The notes: generated from the sequence alone by a model not told the origin. DNA of 64,000 nt from CAWCKS01 sp963763485 (GCA_963763485.1 CAVXOW010000007.1:124001-188000), one strand, 5' to 3'; positions 10,982 through 19,449 are shown, numbered from the stretch's first letter. Numbers and translations: made by a program.

Positions 10982-11722
10982 ATGAATTCATCTCCCGAAA
11001 TCGCTGCTGCGTCGCCCGCTCCGGACAGCGCGCCCTACTTCTCGCGCCAGGGTGCGATCGACGGCGTGATCGCGGTCTCGCCGGTCGTCGTCAGCCTGTT
11101 TGCCACGGGCCTCGTGTTCGGCACGCTCGCCGCGCAAAAGGGTCTCTCGCTGCTCGATGCGCTCGCGATGAGCTGTTTTGTCTATGGCGGCCTCGTGCAA
11201 GTCGTCAGCCTGCAATCGTGGCCGCAGGAATTCACGCTCGCCACGCTCTTGACGCTGATGCTGGTGACGCTTGCGGTCAACCTGCGTCTCTTCCTGATGA
11301 GCATCACGTTCCGCCCGTGGTTCGGCGCGCTGCCGGCATGGCAGGCCTATCCGATCCTGTTCTTCATTACCGACATCGGCTGGCTGCGTGCGATGCGCTA
11401 CCGCGCCGAGGGCGGCCGCGATGTCGCATTCTTTCTCGGCGGCGGGATCTTTCTTCATATGGTCTGGCTGGTGTCGACCGCCGCCGGCGTCGAGTTCTCG
11501 AACTGGCTGAGCAACCCGCGCGCGCTCGGCATCGATCTCTTGCTGCCGATCTTCTTTGCGACGCTGCTGATCCCGGCGTGGCGCGGGCCGCGGCGCGCGG
11601 TGCCGTGGTTGATCGCTGGCCTCGTTGCGGTCGCCGTGCAATGGCTGGCCGCAGGCTACTGGTACATCATCGCCGGCGCTGTCTCCGGCGCCATCGCGGC
11701 AGGGTTCATCGGCGATGACTAG
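10982..11722 (+). CDS. azlC: AzlC-family branched-chain amino acid exporter, large subunit
   Basis: The 246-residue integral membrane protein has seven or eight hydrophobic helices and the AzlC signature FGTLAAQKGLSLLDALAMS (about residues 42-60), followed by VYGGLVQVVSLQSW. AzlCD pairs export branched-chain or other neutral amino acids in characterised systems. I chose ATG 10982, since the TTG three codons upstream is less likely. The end overlaps azlD by eight bases, typical of these pairs. Regulation is unknown, and no adjacent Lrp or TetR gene is oriented to control it. Confidence 0.9.
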   Translation: MNSSPEIAAASPAPDSAPYFSRQGAIDGVIAVSPVVVSLFATGLVFGTLAAQKGLSLLDALAMSCFVYGGLVQVVSLQSWPQEFTLATLLTLMLVTLAVNLRLFLMSITFRPWFGALPAWQAYPILFFITDIGWLRAMRYRAEGGRDVAFFLGGGIFLHMVWLVSTAAGVEFSNWLSNPRALGIDLLLPIFFATLLIPAWRGPRRAVPWLIAGLVAVAVQWLAAGYWYIIAGAVSGAIAAGFIGDD

Positions 11723-12029
11723 TCTCGTGCATGGCGACGTGATGCTGGCAATTGCGGCGATGACGGCGGTGACGGTGTCGCTGCGGCTTGGCGGCTATTT
11801 CCTGATGAGTTATGTGACCGTGACGCCGCGCGTGCGCCGCATGCTCGACGCGCTGCCGGGATCGGTGATCGCGGCCGCGGTGCTGCCGGTCGCGTTGCAG
11901 GGCGGCGTGGTCGCGATCGCGGCCGTGGTTCTGGCGATGCTCGCGATGTATCTCTCGCGCAGTGACATTGTCGCTATCGTGGTTGGCGTTGGCGCCGCGG
12001 CGCTGTTGCGCGCGGCGGGGTTGGGGTAG
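11715..12029 (+). CDS. azlD: AzlD-family small subunit
   Basis: The 104-residue membrane protein has about four hydrophobic helices and the AzlD features: an early TVSLRLGGYFLM stretch and RRMLDALPGSVIAAAVLPVA (about 42-61). It partners AzlC in the inner membrane. The start ATG 11715 overlaps the azlC stop by eight bases, implying translational coupling. It ends just before a dispersed repeat that may also limit read-through. Confidence 0.88.
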   Translation: MTSLVHGDVMLAIAAMTAVTVSLRLGGYFLMSYVTVTPRVRRMLDALPGSVIAAAVLPVALQGGVVAIAAVVLAMLAMYLSRSDIVAIVVGVGAAALLRAAGLG

Positions 12030-12068
12030 AGCGAGATGAGTGGAATCGAATCGGCTGATCCCATCCAC

Positions 12069-12212
12069 CGCTCGTTCCCGCGGACGCGGGAACCCAGTTT
12101 TTGCCAAGCAACCAGGGCCTTTTTTGATCGCTCTTGGATTTTATGGCGAAGCACTTGCTTCGCCAGACTTTCGCGGGAATGAGCGGAGTTAAACTCATCA
12201 CGCTTTAGTGTG
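12069..12212. repeat. Dispersed intergenic repeat, copy 2
   Basis: This is the partner of the 7611-7735 copy, with the same block order and the terminal GAGTTAAACTCATCACGCTT (12186-12205). It carries an extra insert with its own hairpin, GGCGAAGCA / TGCTTCGCC (about 12144-12164). The palindromic core CCCGCGGACGCGGG lies at 12077-12090. It fills the gap between azlD and the acyl-CoA dehydrogenase gene and ends about 18 bases before that start codon, so it could sit in the 5' leader. Confidence 0.75.
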
Positions 12213-12229
12213 AGCCCATGGGGGACGCG

Positions 12230-13390
12230 ATGGACCTCACTCATCTCTCCTGGCCCTTTTTCGACGGCGAAGCCACAAAATTCGCCCGCGAATTTGATCG
12301 CTGGGTCCGGCGCGAGCTTGCGGGCTTCGAGAGCGAAGAGGGTGGCGACGGCAAAGCCGCTCGCCGGATTTTCGAATTGCTCGCCGCGTCGCATTGGCTT
12401 GAGCAGACGCTGCCGGCTGCACGTGGTGGTCACGGGGGCAAGCTCGATCTTCGCAGAATTTGTCTCATGCGCGAGATCAGCGGGTTTTCGTCGGCCATGG
12501 CCGACGTGGCGCTGTCGGAGCCCTGGCTCGGCATTCTTCCCATTGCGCTCTACGGATCGCCGGAGCTGCAGGACGAGCTGCTGCCGGCGTATTTATCAGG
12601 GCGATTGCTGCCGGCGTTTGCGTTGTCGGAGCCCGATGCGGGATCGGACGTTTCGGCGATCGCGACCACCGCACGCAGGGACGGCGATCGTTATGTCCTC
12701 AACGGCGTGAAGACATGGACGTCGAATTGCGGGCTGGCCGATCTGTACGTCGTATTCGCGCGGATCGAGGGTGTGGCTGAAGGTGCGGGAAGCCTTGCTG
12801 CTTTCGCGGTCGATGGACACGCTGCGGAAATTGCCTTGGACGAGCGTCTCTCGGTGTCGTCGCCGCACACCGTGGGCACCTGGTCCCTGAGAGATTGCCG
12901 CGTTCCGTCGCACCGGCTGATTGGTGAGCCCGGCCAGGGGTTTGCGATCGCCATGCGGGTGCTTGAGTTGTTTCGCCCGACCGTCGGTGCGGCAACGCTC
13001 GGATTCGCCCGCAGAGCCATGGCCGAAGCGGTTACCCGAAGCCTCAGTCGCGTCGCCTTCAGGAAGCCGATTGCGGAGCATCAGCTGATCCAGGCCAAGC
13101 TCGCCGACATGGCAGTCAAGATCGACGCGGCAGCCCTCCTGGTCTATCGCGCCGCGTGGCAGAGCGACGCTTCGGATGGCAACATCGCGCGCGAAGCCGC
13201 GATGGCAAAACTCTATTCGTCCGAGATGGCGTTCGAGGTCATCGACGAGGCGCTGCAGATTTTCGGCGGTCTCGGCGTCGTGCGCGGCACCACGATCGAG
13301 CGCCTGTTTCGCCACGCACGCGCCTTTCGCATTTTCGATGGCACGAGCGAAATCCAGCGGCTCGTCATTGCGCGAAGTATCCTGCGGTAG
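12230..13390 (+). CDS. Acyl-CoA dehydrogenase family protein
   Basis: The 386-residue flavoenzyme has the three ACAD domains. FALSEPDAGSDVSAI (about 127-141) is the FAD/substrate loop, with LNGVKTWTSN following. Helical C-terminal motifs include ALQIFGGLGVVRGTTIERLFRHAR and FDGTSEIQRL. The catalytic-base position of medium-chain enzymes (Glu in YEGT) is Asp here (FDGT), seen also in some other subfamilies, so the substrate is uncertain. I chose ATG 12230, since a GGGGGA ribosome-binding site fits it better than the ATG at 12218. The TetR gene downstream may regulate it. Confidence 0.85.
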   Translation: MDLTHLSWPFFDGEATKFAREFDRWVRRELAGFESEEGGDGKAARRIFELLAASHWLEQTLPAARGGHGGKLDLRRICLMREISGFSSAMADVALSEPWLGILPIALYGSPELQDELLPAYLSGRLLPAFALSEPDAGSDVSAIATTARRDGDRYVLNGVKTWTSNCGLADLYVVFARIEGVAEGAGSLAAFAVDGHAAEIALDERLSVSSPHTVGTWSLRDCRVPSHRLIGEPGQGFAIAMRVLELFRPTVGAATLGFARRAMAEAVTRSLSRVAFRKPIAEHQLIQAKLADMAVKIDAAALLVYRAAWQSDASDGNIAREAAMAKLYSSEMAFEVIDEALQIFGGLGVVRGTTIERLFRHARAFRIFDGTSEIQRLVIARSILR

Positions 13391-13499
13391 GCCGGCCCGA
13401 AATGGGTCGATGCCTCTTGCCAGCCCGGCTGAACTGGTGTTCATTTCTTACAACGACAAACGACGTTGCTCTGTAAGAAGCAGCCGGGGGTAGACGCCA

Positions 13500-14186
13500 A
13501 TGGCTTATCGCCGCACTCAAGCGGTGGTGAAGCGGCTTGCCGCGCGCCGCAGCGCGATTCTTGCCGCCGCCCGCGCGACCGCAGCGGAAGCGGGGATGGC
13601 CGCCGTGCAGATCGCGCCGGTCGCCGATCGCGCCGACGTCGCGGCCGGCACCGTCTATCGCTACTTTCCGTCGAAGGCCGAACTGATCTCCGAACTCATC
13701 GCCGACGTCTCGGGCGACCAGCTCGATGCCGTGCGCCGTGCCGCCGATGCCGCGCCCGGCCCGCTCTCGGCGCTCGCCGCGGCCATCACCACGGTTGCCG
13801 CGCACATCCTGTCGCAGCGCAAGCTCGCCTGGGCGATCCTCGCCGAGCCGATCGATGTCGACGTCGTGCCCTCGCGCATTGCGAGCCGCCGCGCCATCGT
13901 TGCCGAGATCGCGTCGCGCATCGATGCGGCTGCGCGCGGAAATCACCTGCCGCAGCAGGATGCGGCGCTGACCGCGGCTGCGATCATCGGCGCGCTCCAC
14001 GAAGCGCTGGTCGGTCCGCTGGCGCCGGCCGGCCTCGATGATCCCGCGCGCATCCGCGAGGCCGTGCAGTCGCTGACGCTGATGGCGCTGCGCGCGGTCG
14101 GCGTGATGGACGCCCGCGCCCGCGGGCTCGTGGTGCAGACCGGACTGCCCGGCACTCCAGCGCGCGCGCCGGCGTCAGTCGGATGA
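13500..14186 (+). CDS. TetR/AcrR-family transcriptional regulator
   Basis: The 228-residue protein has an N-terminal helix-turn-helix domain with the TetR signature: RRSAILAAARATAAEAG, followed by VADRADVAAGTVYRYFPSKAELI (about 41-63). The C-terminal ligand domain is Ala-rich and diverged. It ends in an unstructured tail. It probably represses neighbouring genes in response to a small hydrophobic ligand. The CMD-family gene starts 27 bases downstream, likely in the same transcript. No clear palindromic operator was found upstream (13391-13499). Confidence 0.88.
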   Translation: MAYRRTQAVVKRLAARRSAILAAARATAAEAGMAAVQIAPVADRADVAAGTVYRYFPSKAELISELIADVSGDQLDAVRRAADAAPGPLSALAAAITTVAAHILSQRKLAWAILAEPIDVDVVPSRIASRRAIVAEIASRIDAAARGNHLPQQDAALTAAAIIGALHEALVGPLAPAGLDDPARIREAVQSLTLMALRAVGVMDARARGLVVQTGLPGTPARAPASVG

Positions 14187-14213
14187 AAAATCAAAACAAT
14201 GGGAGATGAGCCG

Positions 14214-14618
14214 ATGACTGACAGCGAGCTGTTCCGCAAGGGTGCCGCGATGCGGCGCAAGCTTTACGGCGAGGCCGCGGCCGACAAGAGTGCGAAGGAC
14301 GTCTACGGCGACCCGATGATGCAGAAATTCCTCGACGTCGCGACCGAGAACGTGTTCGGCGCGCTGTGGACGCGGCCCGGGCTCGATTTGAAGACCCGCA
14401 CCCTGGTCTGCGTGGTCTCCGATGTCGCGACGGGGCGTGAGCCGGAGCTCGCGATCCACCTGCGCTTCGCGTTGCGCCAGGGCTGGACCGAAGATGAGCT
14501 GAGTGAGGTGCTGCTGCATCTCTCCGGCTATATCGGCCTGCCGCTGGTGCGCGGGTCCATGCTGGTGGCGAAGCGCGTGTTCGCCGAGATCCGCGCCGAG
14601 CAGGCGCAGAAGAGTTGA
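14214..14618 (+). CDS. Carboxymuconolactone decarboxylase (CMD) family protein
   Basis: The 134-residue all-helical protein matches the CMD fold of PcaC-like proteins: DPMMQKFLDVATENVFG, then RPGLDLKTRTLVCVVSDVATG and ELAIHLRFALRQGWTEDELSEVLLHLSGYIG. The CxxC pair of AhpD-type peroxidases is absent, so a decarboxylase or lactonase-like role is more likely. No other protocatechuate-pathway gene is nearby, so the true substrate is open. ATG 14214 is preceded by GGGAG. It follows the TetR gene closely. Confidence 0.85.
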   Translation: MTDSELFRKGAAMRRKLYGEAAADKSAKDVYGDPMMQKFLDVATENVFGALWTRPGLDLKTRTLVCVVSDVATGREPELAIHLRFALRQGWTEDELSEVLLHLSGYIGLPLVRGSMLVAKRVFAEIRAEQAQKS

Positions 14619-14678
14619 GCAATAGGGCGATCGCATATGCCGTACATCGGTGAATTGCAGGCGATGCGGCTCGATTAT

Positions 14679-14843
14679 CCTCCCCCGCGTAGCATCGCGA
14701 AGCGGGGGAGGGGGACCGCCCGAAGGGCGGTGGAGGGGGCGCGGGCGGCCTCATCGACCACTGTTTCAAGTGAAGTTCAGATTGCCCCCATCACCATGCT
14801 TCGCATGGTCCCCCTCCCCCGCACAAAAGGTGCAGGGGAGGAC
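14679..14843. repeat. Composite palindromic repeat
   Basis: Four nested hairpins lie in 165 bases: CCTCCCCCGC / GCGGGGGAGG (14679-14688 and 14702-14711), CCGCCC GAA GGGCGG (14716-14730), CCATGC TTC GCATGG (14794-14808), and CTCCCC..GCAC / GTGC..GGGGAG (14814-14840). The outer blocks are inverted copies of each other. This style matches intergenic mosaic repeats common in Bradyrhizobium (recall, unverified). It lies between the CMD and SnoaL-like genes. Confidence 0.75.
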
Positions 14844-14889
14844 GCAAGAGCCGCAGCGCTCGTTAAATGCGATAGCCTTGGTTGATATC

Positions 14890-15336
14890 ATGACCACGCA
14901 AGCACCTCCCTTTGCCGGCGCCATTGCAAAGCTGCACGCGGCGATGGCAGAGGTCGCCAACGGCGACGTCGCCGCGATCAAGGCGCTCTATTCGCACACC
15001 GACGACGCCACCAGCTTCTATGGCTGGGGCGGCTTCGAGAAAGGTTTTGACGCGGTGTCGGCGCGCTGGGATTGGGCCAGCCAGCAGTTCAAGGGCGGCA
15101 CAGTGAGCTACCGCAACGTCTCGACGGTCGTCGCCGACACGCTCGCCTATGTCACCGACATCGAGAGCTTCAAGGTGCGCGTCGCCGGGATGGAACAGCC
15201 GACCGAATGGTCGAACCGCGTCACTCATATCTTCCGCCTCGAAGGCGGCGAATGGCGCCTCGTGCACCGGCACGGCAACCGGCTCGAACAGCAATATGAG
15301 CCGGGCACGCGGCTCACGCCGAAGGCGGTCGGCTGA
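14890..15336 (+). CDS. SnoaL/NTF2-like protein
   Basis: The 148-residue protein has a single NTF2-like cone fold: an N-terminal helix pair with AAMAEVANGDVAAIKALYS, a GWGGFEKGF turn, then strands ending in SNRVTHIFRLEGGEWRLVHRHG. Such domains act as isomerases, hydratases or ligand-binding proteins. No catalytic residue can be assigned. ATG 14890 lies just after the composite repeat. The final 10-15 residues are basic and probably disordered. Confidence 0.75.
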   Translation: MTTQAPPFAGAIAKLHAAMAEVANGDVAAIKALYSHTDDATSFYGWGGFEKGFDAVSARWDWASQQFKGGTVSYRNVSTVVADTLAYVTDIESFKVRVAGMEQPTEWSNRVTHIFRLEGGEWRLVHRHGNRLEQQYEPGTRLTPKAVG

Positions 15337-15549
15337 ATCGCGTGTCCGAGACATTTGCGCTTGTCGTCCAATGACGCAGGTCTGCCTTCGCCTGGGCCAG
15401 CACTGCAGCCTGCCGCGAGCAAGGTCAGCCCGCTGGCGAAGCGGTGAGCGCCGCGCGGCAAGTTGGCGCGACGCAGCGCGCGGGCCACAGTCAGTTAGCC
15501 GCGTATGCTTCGACCATTGAACGGTAGGCGCGCGTCGAACGACTTTGCC

Positions 15550-16074
15550 TCAGTCGTCGTCGTCGGACTGCGCACGGCGCCGTTCTACGACATCACTCAT
15601 ATCGCGGAGTACGAAGAGCGATAAGGCCGCCATGCGCTGCCTCTGCTCGGGACTAAGCGTTTTGTAGAGTGGCTCCCACGTCTCGGCGAGTTTATCCAAA
15701 TCGGCTGATCGCTGAGCCAATTCTTCCGAGCGTCGTTGCATAAAGGTGATGGGGTCACGATTGCGCAGAGCTTCGACGCGGCTTTCGTCGGCCCGTTTAC
15801 CCACTGTTTCTCCGATTTTTGCGAGACGGCCTTTCCGATCCTCCGCCCTGGCCCGAATGGCGCTCTCTACAGGCGGCCAGTATTTTTCCTGATCAGGTGT
15901 CAGCTGCAACGCGGCCTTTACCAGATCAATCCTCATGTCCGTCAGCGTATTCCGGTCCGATGAACTTAACCGTTCCGGAACCGCAGAAGAGGTTTGTGCG
16001 CTTTGCGCGATGGCAATCGGGGATGCAGTAAGGAACAGTGCAGTTGTTCCCGCCACTACTACCATTTTCAACAT
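15550..16074 (-). CDS. Spy/CpxP-like periplasmic LTxxQ-motif protein
   Basis: The 174-residue exported protein has a signal peptide (about 1-23, ending SPIAIAQ) and a helical body with two LTxxQ-type motifs, LQLTPDQEKYWPPVESA (about 57-73) and TLSPEQRQRM near residue 143. Spy and CpxP are periplasmic chaperones or stress sensors. The short acidic C-terminus (QSDDDD) is notable. ATG 16074 has AGGAG eight bases upstream. It is the most distal of three small exported proteins on this strand, with about 480 bases separating it from the next. Confidence 0.82.
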   Translation of the reverse strand: MLKMVVVAGTTALFLTASPIAIAQSAQTSSAVPERLSSSDRNTLTDMRIDLVKAALQLTPDQEKYWPPVESAIRARAEDRKGRLAKIGETVGKRADESRVEALRNRDPITFMQRRSEELAQRSADLDKLAETWEPLYKTLSPEQRQRMAALSLFVLRDMSDVVERRRAQSDDDD

Positions 16075-16555
16075 CGGCGATCTCCTGGGTGAGTTGCCCC
16101 CATGGAGGTTGAGGGCAGCGCAAAACGCTGCTTCGGGCCAATCAGGTTGATCCACCGATTTGCGAGATGAGGGTCTTGAGGCGCGTGACTTGAACTTTAA
16201 AGGGTTCGCCGCGACACAAGCGCGAGTGTTGATGCTCCACATCAGTTCGCGGAGGATTCTTGCCGCCGCGCTTCGGGCCGCTTCGCTTGCAGCGACGGAT
16301 CGCGATGCCATCGGTTCACACCGATCCGCCGCAGTCGCGCTAGAGCAGCAGCCAATCCTGACGCCGGAGCACGGCGCGGATGCGGGCGAGGAGGATGACG
16401 GCCCTCGAAGGGTGGTGACCCTCCGTCGCCAGCGACGGTCGCCGGGTCCTTCGACGCGCATGGGAGGTGCGGGGACTACGCCACCGCGCGTACGCTGCGT
16501 ATTTCGCCTAATGGGTTCGCCAGGTACGGTGCCGCTGCTTGTCGGTGACCGCGGG

Positions 16556-16795
16556 TCAGCGGCGGATGTATGCATTGCTCAAGCAGCTGCTCACCTGCCG
16601 GGCGCAGTAGCGTATGCATTTGTTCTGATGCCCTCCCGAGTCACCGGCCCCACCAGTGACGTCGGCACATCTGCCCCCGCAACTTACGGCTCGATCCTCG
16701 CATTGCAAGGCTGTCGCTGCGTCTGCCGGTGCGATGAGGAGAACTCCGGTGCCCATGAGGGCGATCGCGAGCAAAAGGTGCCGGGCCATCATCAT
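16556..16795 (-). CDS. Small exported Cys-rich protein
   Basis: The 79-residue protein has a signal peptide (cleavage likely after APADA, about residue 27) and a 50-residue mature part with six cysteines in the order CEDRAVSCGGRC, then CIRYC and a final C. That spacing suggests three disulphides in the periplasm. ATG 16795 (first of three Met codons) has AGGAGG five bases upstream. No family is recognised. It shares strand and style with the Gly/Ala-rich exported protein 91 bases upstream, so co-expression is possible. Confidence 0.65.
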   Translation of the reverse strand: MMMARHLLLAIALMGTGVLLIAPADAATALQCEDRAVSCGGRCADVTGGAGDSGGHQNKCIRYCARQVSSCLSNAYIRR

Positions 16796-16886
16796 CGAAC
16801 CTCCTGACAAAGGCGCAGAGAACCGCGCCACGGCACTTATCCGTGGTTGCAGTGACAGGGCTTCTGCGCCGGTTTTCTATGTTCCA

Positions 16887-17201
16887 CTAGCAAGGCGGAT
16901 AGGGAGCATATCCGCACTGATAAGCACCGTACGCTCCGCGGGCAGCGGCACCAGCGGCAGCAGCTCCGACGCCGACCGCCACTCCACGGCCAACCGCGGC
17001 GCCACCGTAAACGCCGGCGCGACCGACACCGGCGCGCGCGACACCGGCGTGACCAACGCCGGCATGCCCAACACCAGCACGACCAGCGCCACCGCCAGCC
17101 CGAGCACCGCCGCGTGCGAAGCCGTCAGTCGAAATCATCGCAATGCACCCGATGCCGACGACAACAGATGCAGCGAGCAAGGCAATTGTTCGACGTGACA
17201 T
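16887..17201 (-). CDS. Exported Gly/Ala/Val-rich repeat protein
   Basis: The 104-residue protein has a signal peptide (about 1-29, ending DGFA) and then a low-complexity body. It contains tandem five-residue units of the form (G/A)HAGV or (G/A)RAGV (about 40-63), then alternating Gly/Ala/Val, and ends in a short YQCGYAPYPPC tail with two cysteines. ATG 17201 has AGGAGG seven bases upstream. The composition suggests a structural or envelope role, but none is known. The DNA repeats underlying the protein repeats could mimic a tandem array. Confidence 0.7.
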   Translation of the reverse strand: MSRRTIALLAASVVVGIGCIAMISTDGFARGGARAGGGAGRAGVGHAGVGHAGVARAGVGRAGVYGGAAVGRGVAVGVGAAAAGAAARGAYGAYQCGYAPYPPC

Positions 17202-17677
17202 GATTGATCCTCCTGTCGAGTGATCTTTTGCGATCGTCGCCCCTTCCGGAATTGCTCCCCGTCCAAGAGGCGGCGGCCCGCAATCCTGGCGTTTGGTTCG
17301 TAGCCTTGTTGGCAGTTAAGAACCCTCAGGGCTTTACCTGAAGGTTGCGGCGCAGTTTCCTAAATCGGAACGCGCTGTCGCGCGCTGGTCGATGCCAAAT
17401 GACATCTGCGCCGGGCGAGCATCATCACCCCGCCAGTACACGACGTTTTCGCCGTTTGGCAGCTTCATGCTGCCCGCAGCGCGCGACGCGATGCGTCGTT
17501 GCCGTGGGGTGGCCACGTCCCGCCCCGCGCTTGATGAAATTTAACTTGCGTTTGATTCACTACTAGTGTAGTAATGCCCCATTCCGGTCCACAAGAGGGC
17601 GCTTCGCGATCGCTGCAAACGCGGACCGGACTACGATGGACTGTCGCGACATCGCTGATGTCACAAAGCCCATCGGG
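17202..17677. other. Non-coding stretch upstream of the exported protein gene
   Basis: This interval holds the promoter region of the Gly/Ala-rich gene (minus strand). I see no ribosome-binding site paired with a convincing frame. A minus-strand 60-codon frame at 17334-17516 is the best candidate but resembles no family known to me. No strong hairpin was seen before 17678. Confidence 0.35.
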
Positions 17678-17789
17678 CAGGGAAAGCCGGATGTCGGCCA
17701 ATCCTGTGGTGGTGAATGAAGCTCGTTGCGCTGCTTATCCAACTTTTGCGCACGAGGCTGCGGGTGCGGCTGGCATCCGGCTTTCCCTG
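17678..17789. repeat. Large inverted repeat with 16-bp perfect arms
   Basis: CAGGGAAAGCCGGATG at 17678-17693 is mirrored exactly by CATCCGGCTTTCCCTG at 17774-17789, with an 80-base loop. Text within and around this unit resembles an intergenic element I associate with Bradyrhizobium genomes (recall, unverified). It could fold as a long RNA stem-loop or be a miniature transposable unit. No terminal target duplication was identified. Confidence 0.75.
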
Positions 17790-17875
17790 AGCCCTCTGAT
17801 TTCTTTTCGGAGCGGCGCGAGTTGAAGCAAAACCTCGGGCGCACCGTGCCGCGGGGATTTTGGCGTGCCCTCTCT

Positions 17876-17981
17876 CCTCATCCTGAGGAGCATCGCGAAG
17901 CGATGCGTCTCGAAGGATGAGGCCAGCGCCGGCGCCTCATGGTTCGAGACGGATTGCTCCGCAATCCTCCTCACCATGAGG
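17876..17981. repeat. Paired hairpin repeat
   Basis: There are two adjacent hairpins. The first, 17876-17922, has outer arms CCTCATCC / GGATGAGG and inner arms GCATCGC / GCGATGC. The second, 17935-17981, has outer arms CCTCATGG / CCATGAGG and inner arms GGATTGC / GCAATCC. Both share TCGA-containing loops. This is a REP-like dispersed element at the 3' end of the M20 hydrolase gene, so it could also act as a terminator or RNA-stabilising structure for that operon. Confidence 0.75.
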
Positions 17982-18051
17982 TTCACAAAACCCTGCAAAA
18001 TCCCCCGAAAAACCCCGCACCATCAGCAGCTTGCGCGTCACCGGTGGTCGG

Positions 18052-19449
18052 CTAATCGGCGCGGCGGGCGGGCACGCCGGGCTCGCCGAGATCCCAGTAC
18101 AGCCCGGCCATCAGCATCAAGCCTTCGCGCGCGATCTCGACCGGCAAGTGTTCGTTCGGCGCGTGCTGCGAGCAGCCGAGATAGGAGTGCGGCACCCAGA
18201 TCGTCGGCAGGCCGAGCACCTCGGTGAACACGTCGTTCGGCAGCGAGCCGCCGGTGTTGGGCAGGATCGCAGGCGGCCGGCCGGCGGTCTTCGTCAGCGA
18301 GGCGGCGGCCCAGCGCGCCCACGGATGCTCGGGATCGAGCCGCGTCGCGCGCATGATCTCGTCACGCGCCTTGCCGATCTGCACGTAGGAGAAGCCGTGC
18401 TGGTCGAGATGCTTGCGCAGCTCGGGGAGAAACTGATCGGGGTCGACGCCGACGACGAAACGAATTTGCCCACGCGCCCAGGCCCGCGGCGGTACCGCGT
18501 TGACCGGGCTCTCCGGATTGCCCGCGGTCATCGCGAGAATCTCGAACGTGCACCACGCAAACACCTTCTCGGCCAGCGTCAGCCCCGGCTCGCCCCAGCT
18601 CGGATCGATCTCCGGCTCGCCCGGACCGGCGATGACCTCGCAATCGGCGAGCGCGTTGCGCACGGAGTTGCTGATGCGCTCGGGCTTCCATTGCGCGATG
18701 TTGATCTGTCCGGTCGGACCGACCACGCTGGCGAGCGCATGACACAACTGGATCGCCGGGTTGGACAACAGCCCGCCCCAGTTGCCGGAGTGATGGCCGC
18801 CTTCGCGCGCGTCGATCCAGAAGTCGATCGGGAACGCGCCGCGGCAGCCGAGATACATCGTCGGCCGTGTCGCCGACAGCCGCGGTCCGTCGGACGCGAT
18901 CAGCACGTCGGCCTTGAACCGCTCGCGATTGGCGACGCAGATCTCGCGCAAGCCCGGCGATCCCGTCTCTTCGCCGGTCTCGATCAGCCACTTCACGTTG
19001 AAGCCAAGTTTGCCGCGCGTTGCCAGCACGGCGCCGAGCGCTGCGAGGTTGATGGTGTGCTGGCCCTTGTTGTCGACGACGCCACGCCCGTAGTAGCGCC
19101 CGTCGCGCTCGACCAGCGTCCACGGGCTAAGGCCCTCGCGCCAGCCGGCGTCGAGGCCACGTATGACGTCGCCATGGCCATAGCCGAGCACGGTTGGCAG
19201 TGATTTATCTTCGATGCGCTCGCCATAGAGGAACGGCCCGCGCGACTTGGCCTGCGTAAGCACCTCGCAGGTAAAGCCGAGCTGCTCCAGCGCCGGCACC
19301 ATCTCGGCATCGAGATAGCGCTTCAGGTCCGCGGCGCGCTCCGGGTTCTGGCTCTCGGTCGGGATCGCCACGCGACGCGCCAGGTCGGCCTTGTAAGCGC
19401 CGCTGGTGAAATGTCTTTCGGCGGCAGCGATGGCTGCGTCTCGGCTCAT
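18052..19449 (-). CDS. M20-family metallohydrolase (peptidase/amidohydrolase)
   Basis: The 465-residue soluble enzyme has the M20 di-zinc site: GYGHGDVIRG with the first His/Asp, VVDNKGQHTINL (bridging Asp), and IETGEETGSPGL with the catalytic Glu pair. A dimerisation (lid) domain follows, with GGHHSGNWGG. Family members hydrolyse peptides, N-acyl amino acids or carbamoyl compounds. ATG 19449 is chosen at MSRDAAIA. It is the last gene of the minus-strand cluster, 58 bases after the substrate-binding protein gene. It probably acts in the cytoplasm on the imported compound. Confidence 0.9.
   Translation of the reverse strand: MSRDAAIAAAERHFTSGAYKADLARRVAIPTESQNPERAADLKRYLDAEMVPALEQLGFTCEVLTQAKSRGPFLYGERIEDKSLPTVLGYGHGDVIRGLDAGWREGLSPWTLVERDGRYYGRGVVDNKGQHTINLAALGAVLATRGKLGFNVKWLIETGEETGSPGLREICVANRERFKADVLIASDGPRLSATRPTMYLGCRGAFPIDFWIDAREGGHHSGNWGGLLSNPAIQLCHALASVVGPTGQINIAQWKPERISNSVRNALADCEVIAGPGEPEIDPSWGEPGLTLAEKVFAWCTFEILAMTAGNPESPVNAVPPRAWARGQIRFVVGVDPDQFLPELRKHLDQHGFSYVQIGKARDEIMRATRLDPEHPWARWAAASLTKTAGRPPAILPNTGGSLPNDVFTEVLGLPTIWVPHSYLGCSQHAPNEHLPVEIAREGLMLMAGLYWDLGEPGVPARRAD

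Noticed and set aside
15225..15488. Minus-strand frame resembling a small lipoprotein
   Set aside because: It overlaps the end of the SnoaL-like gene, lacks a ribosome-binding site and its hydrophobic stretch is too short.
16887..17201. Tandem repeat array or CRISPR-like element
   Set aside because: The repeats are about 15 bases, in frame and encode GHAGV-type units of an exported protein; there are no spacers.
17334..17516. 60-codon minus-strand frame
   Set aside because: No convincing ribosome-binding site and no recognisable family; it lies in a repeat-rich non-coding region.
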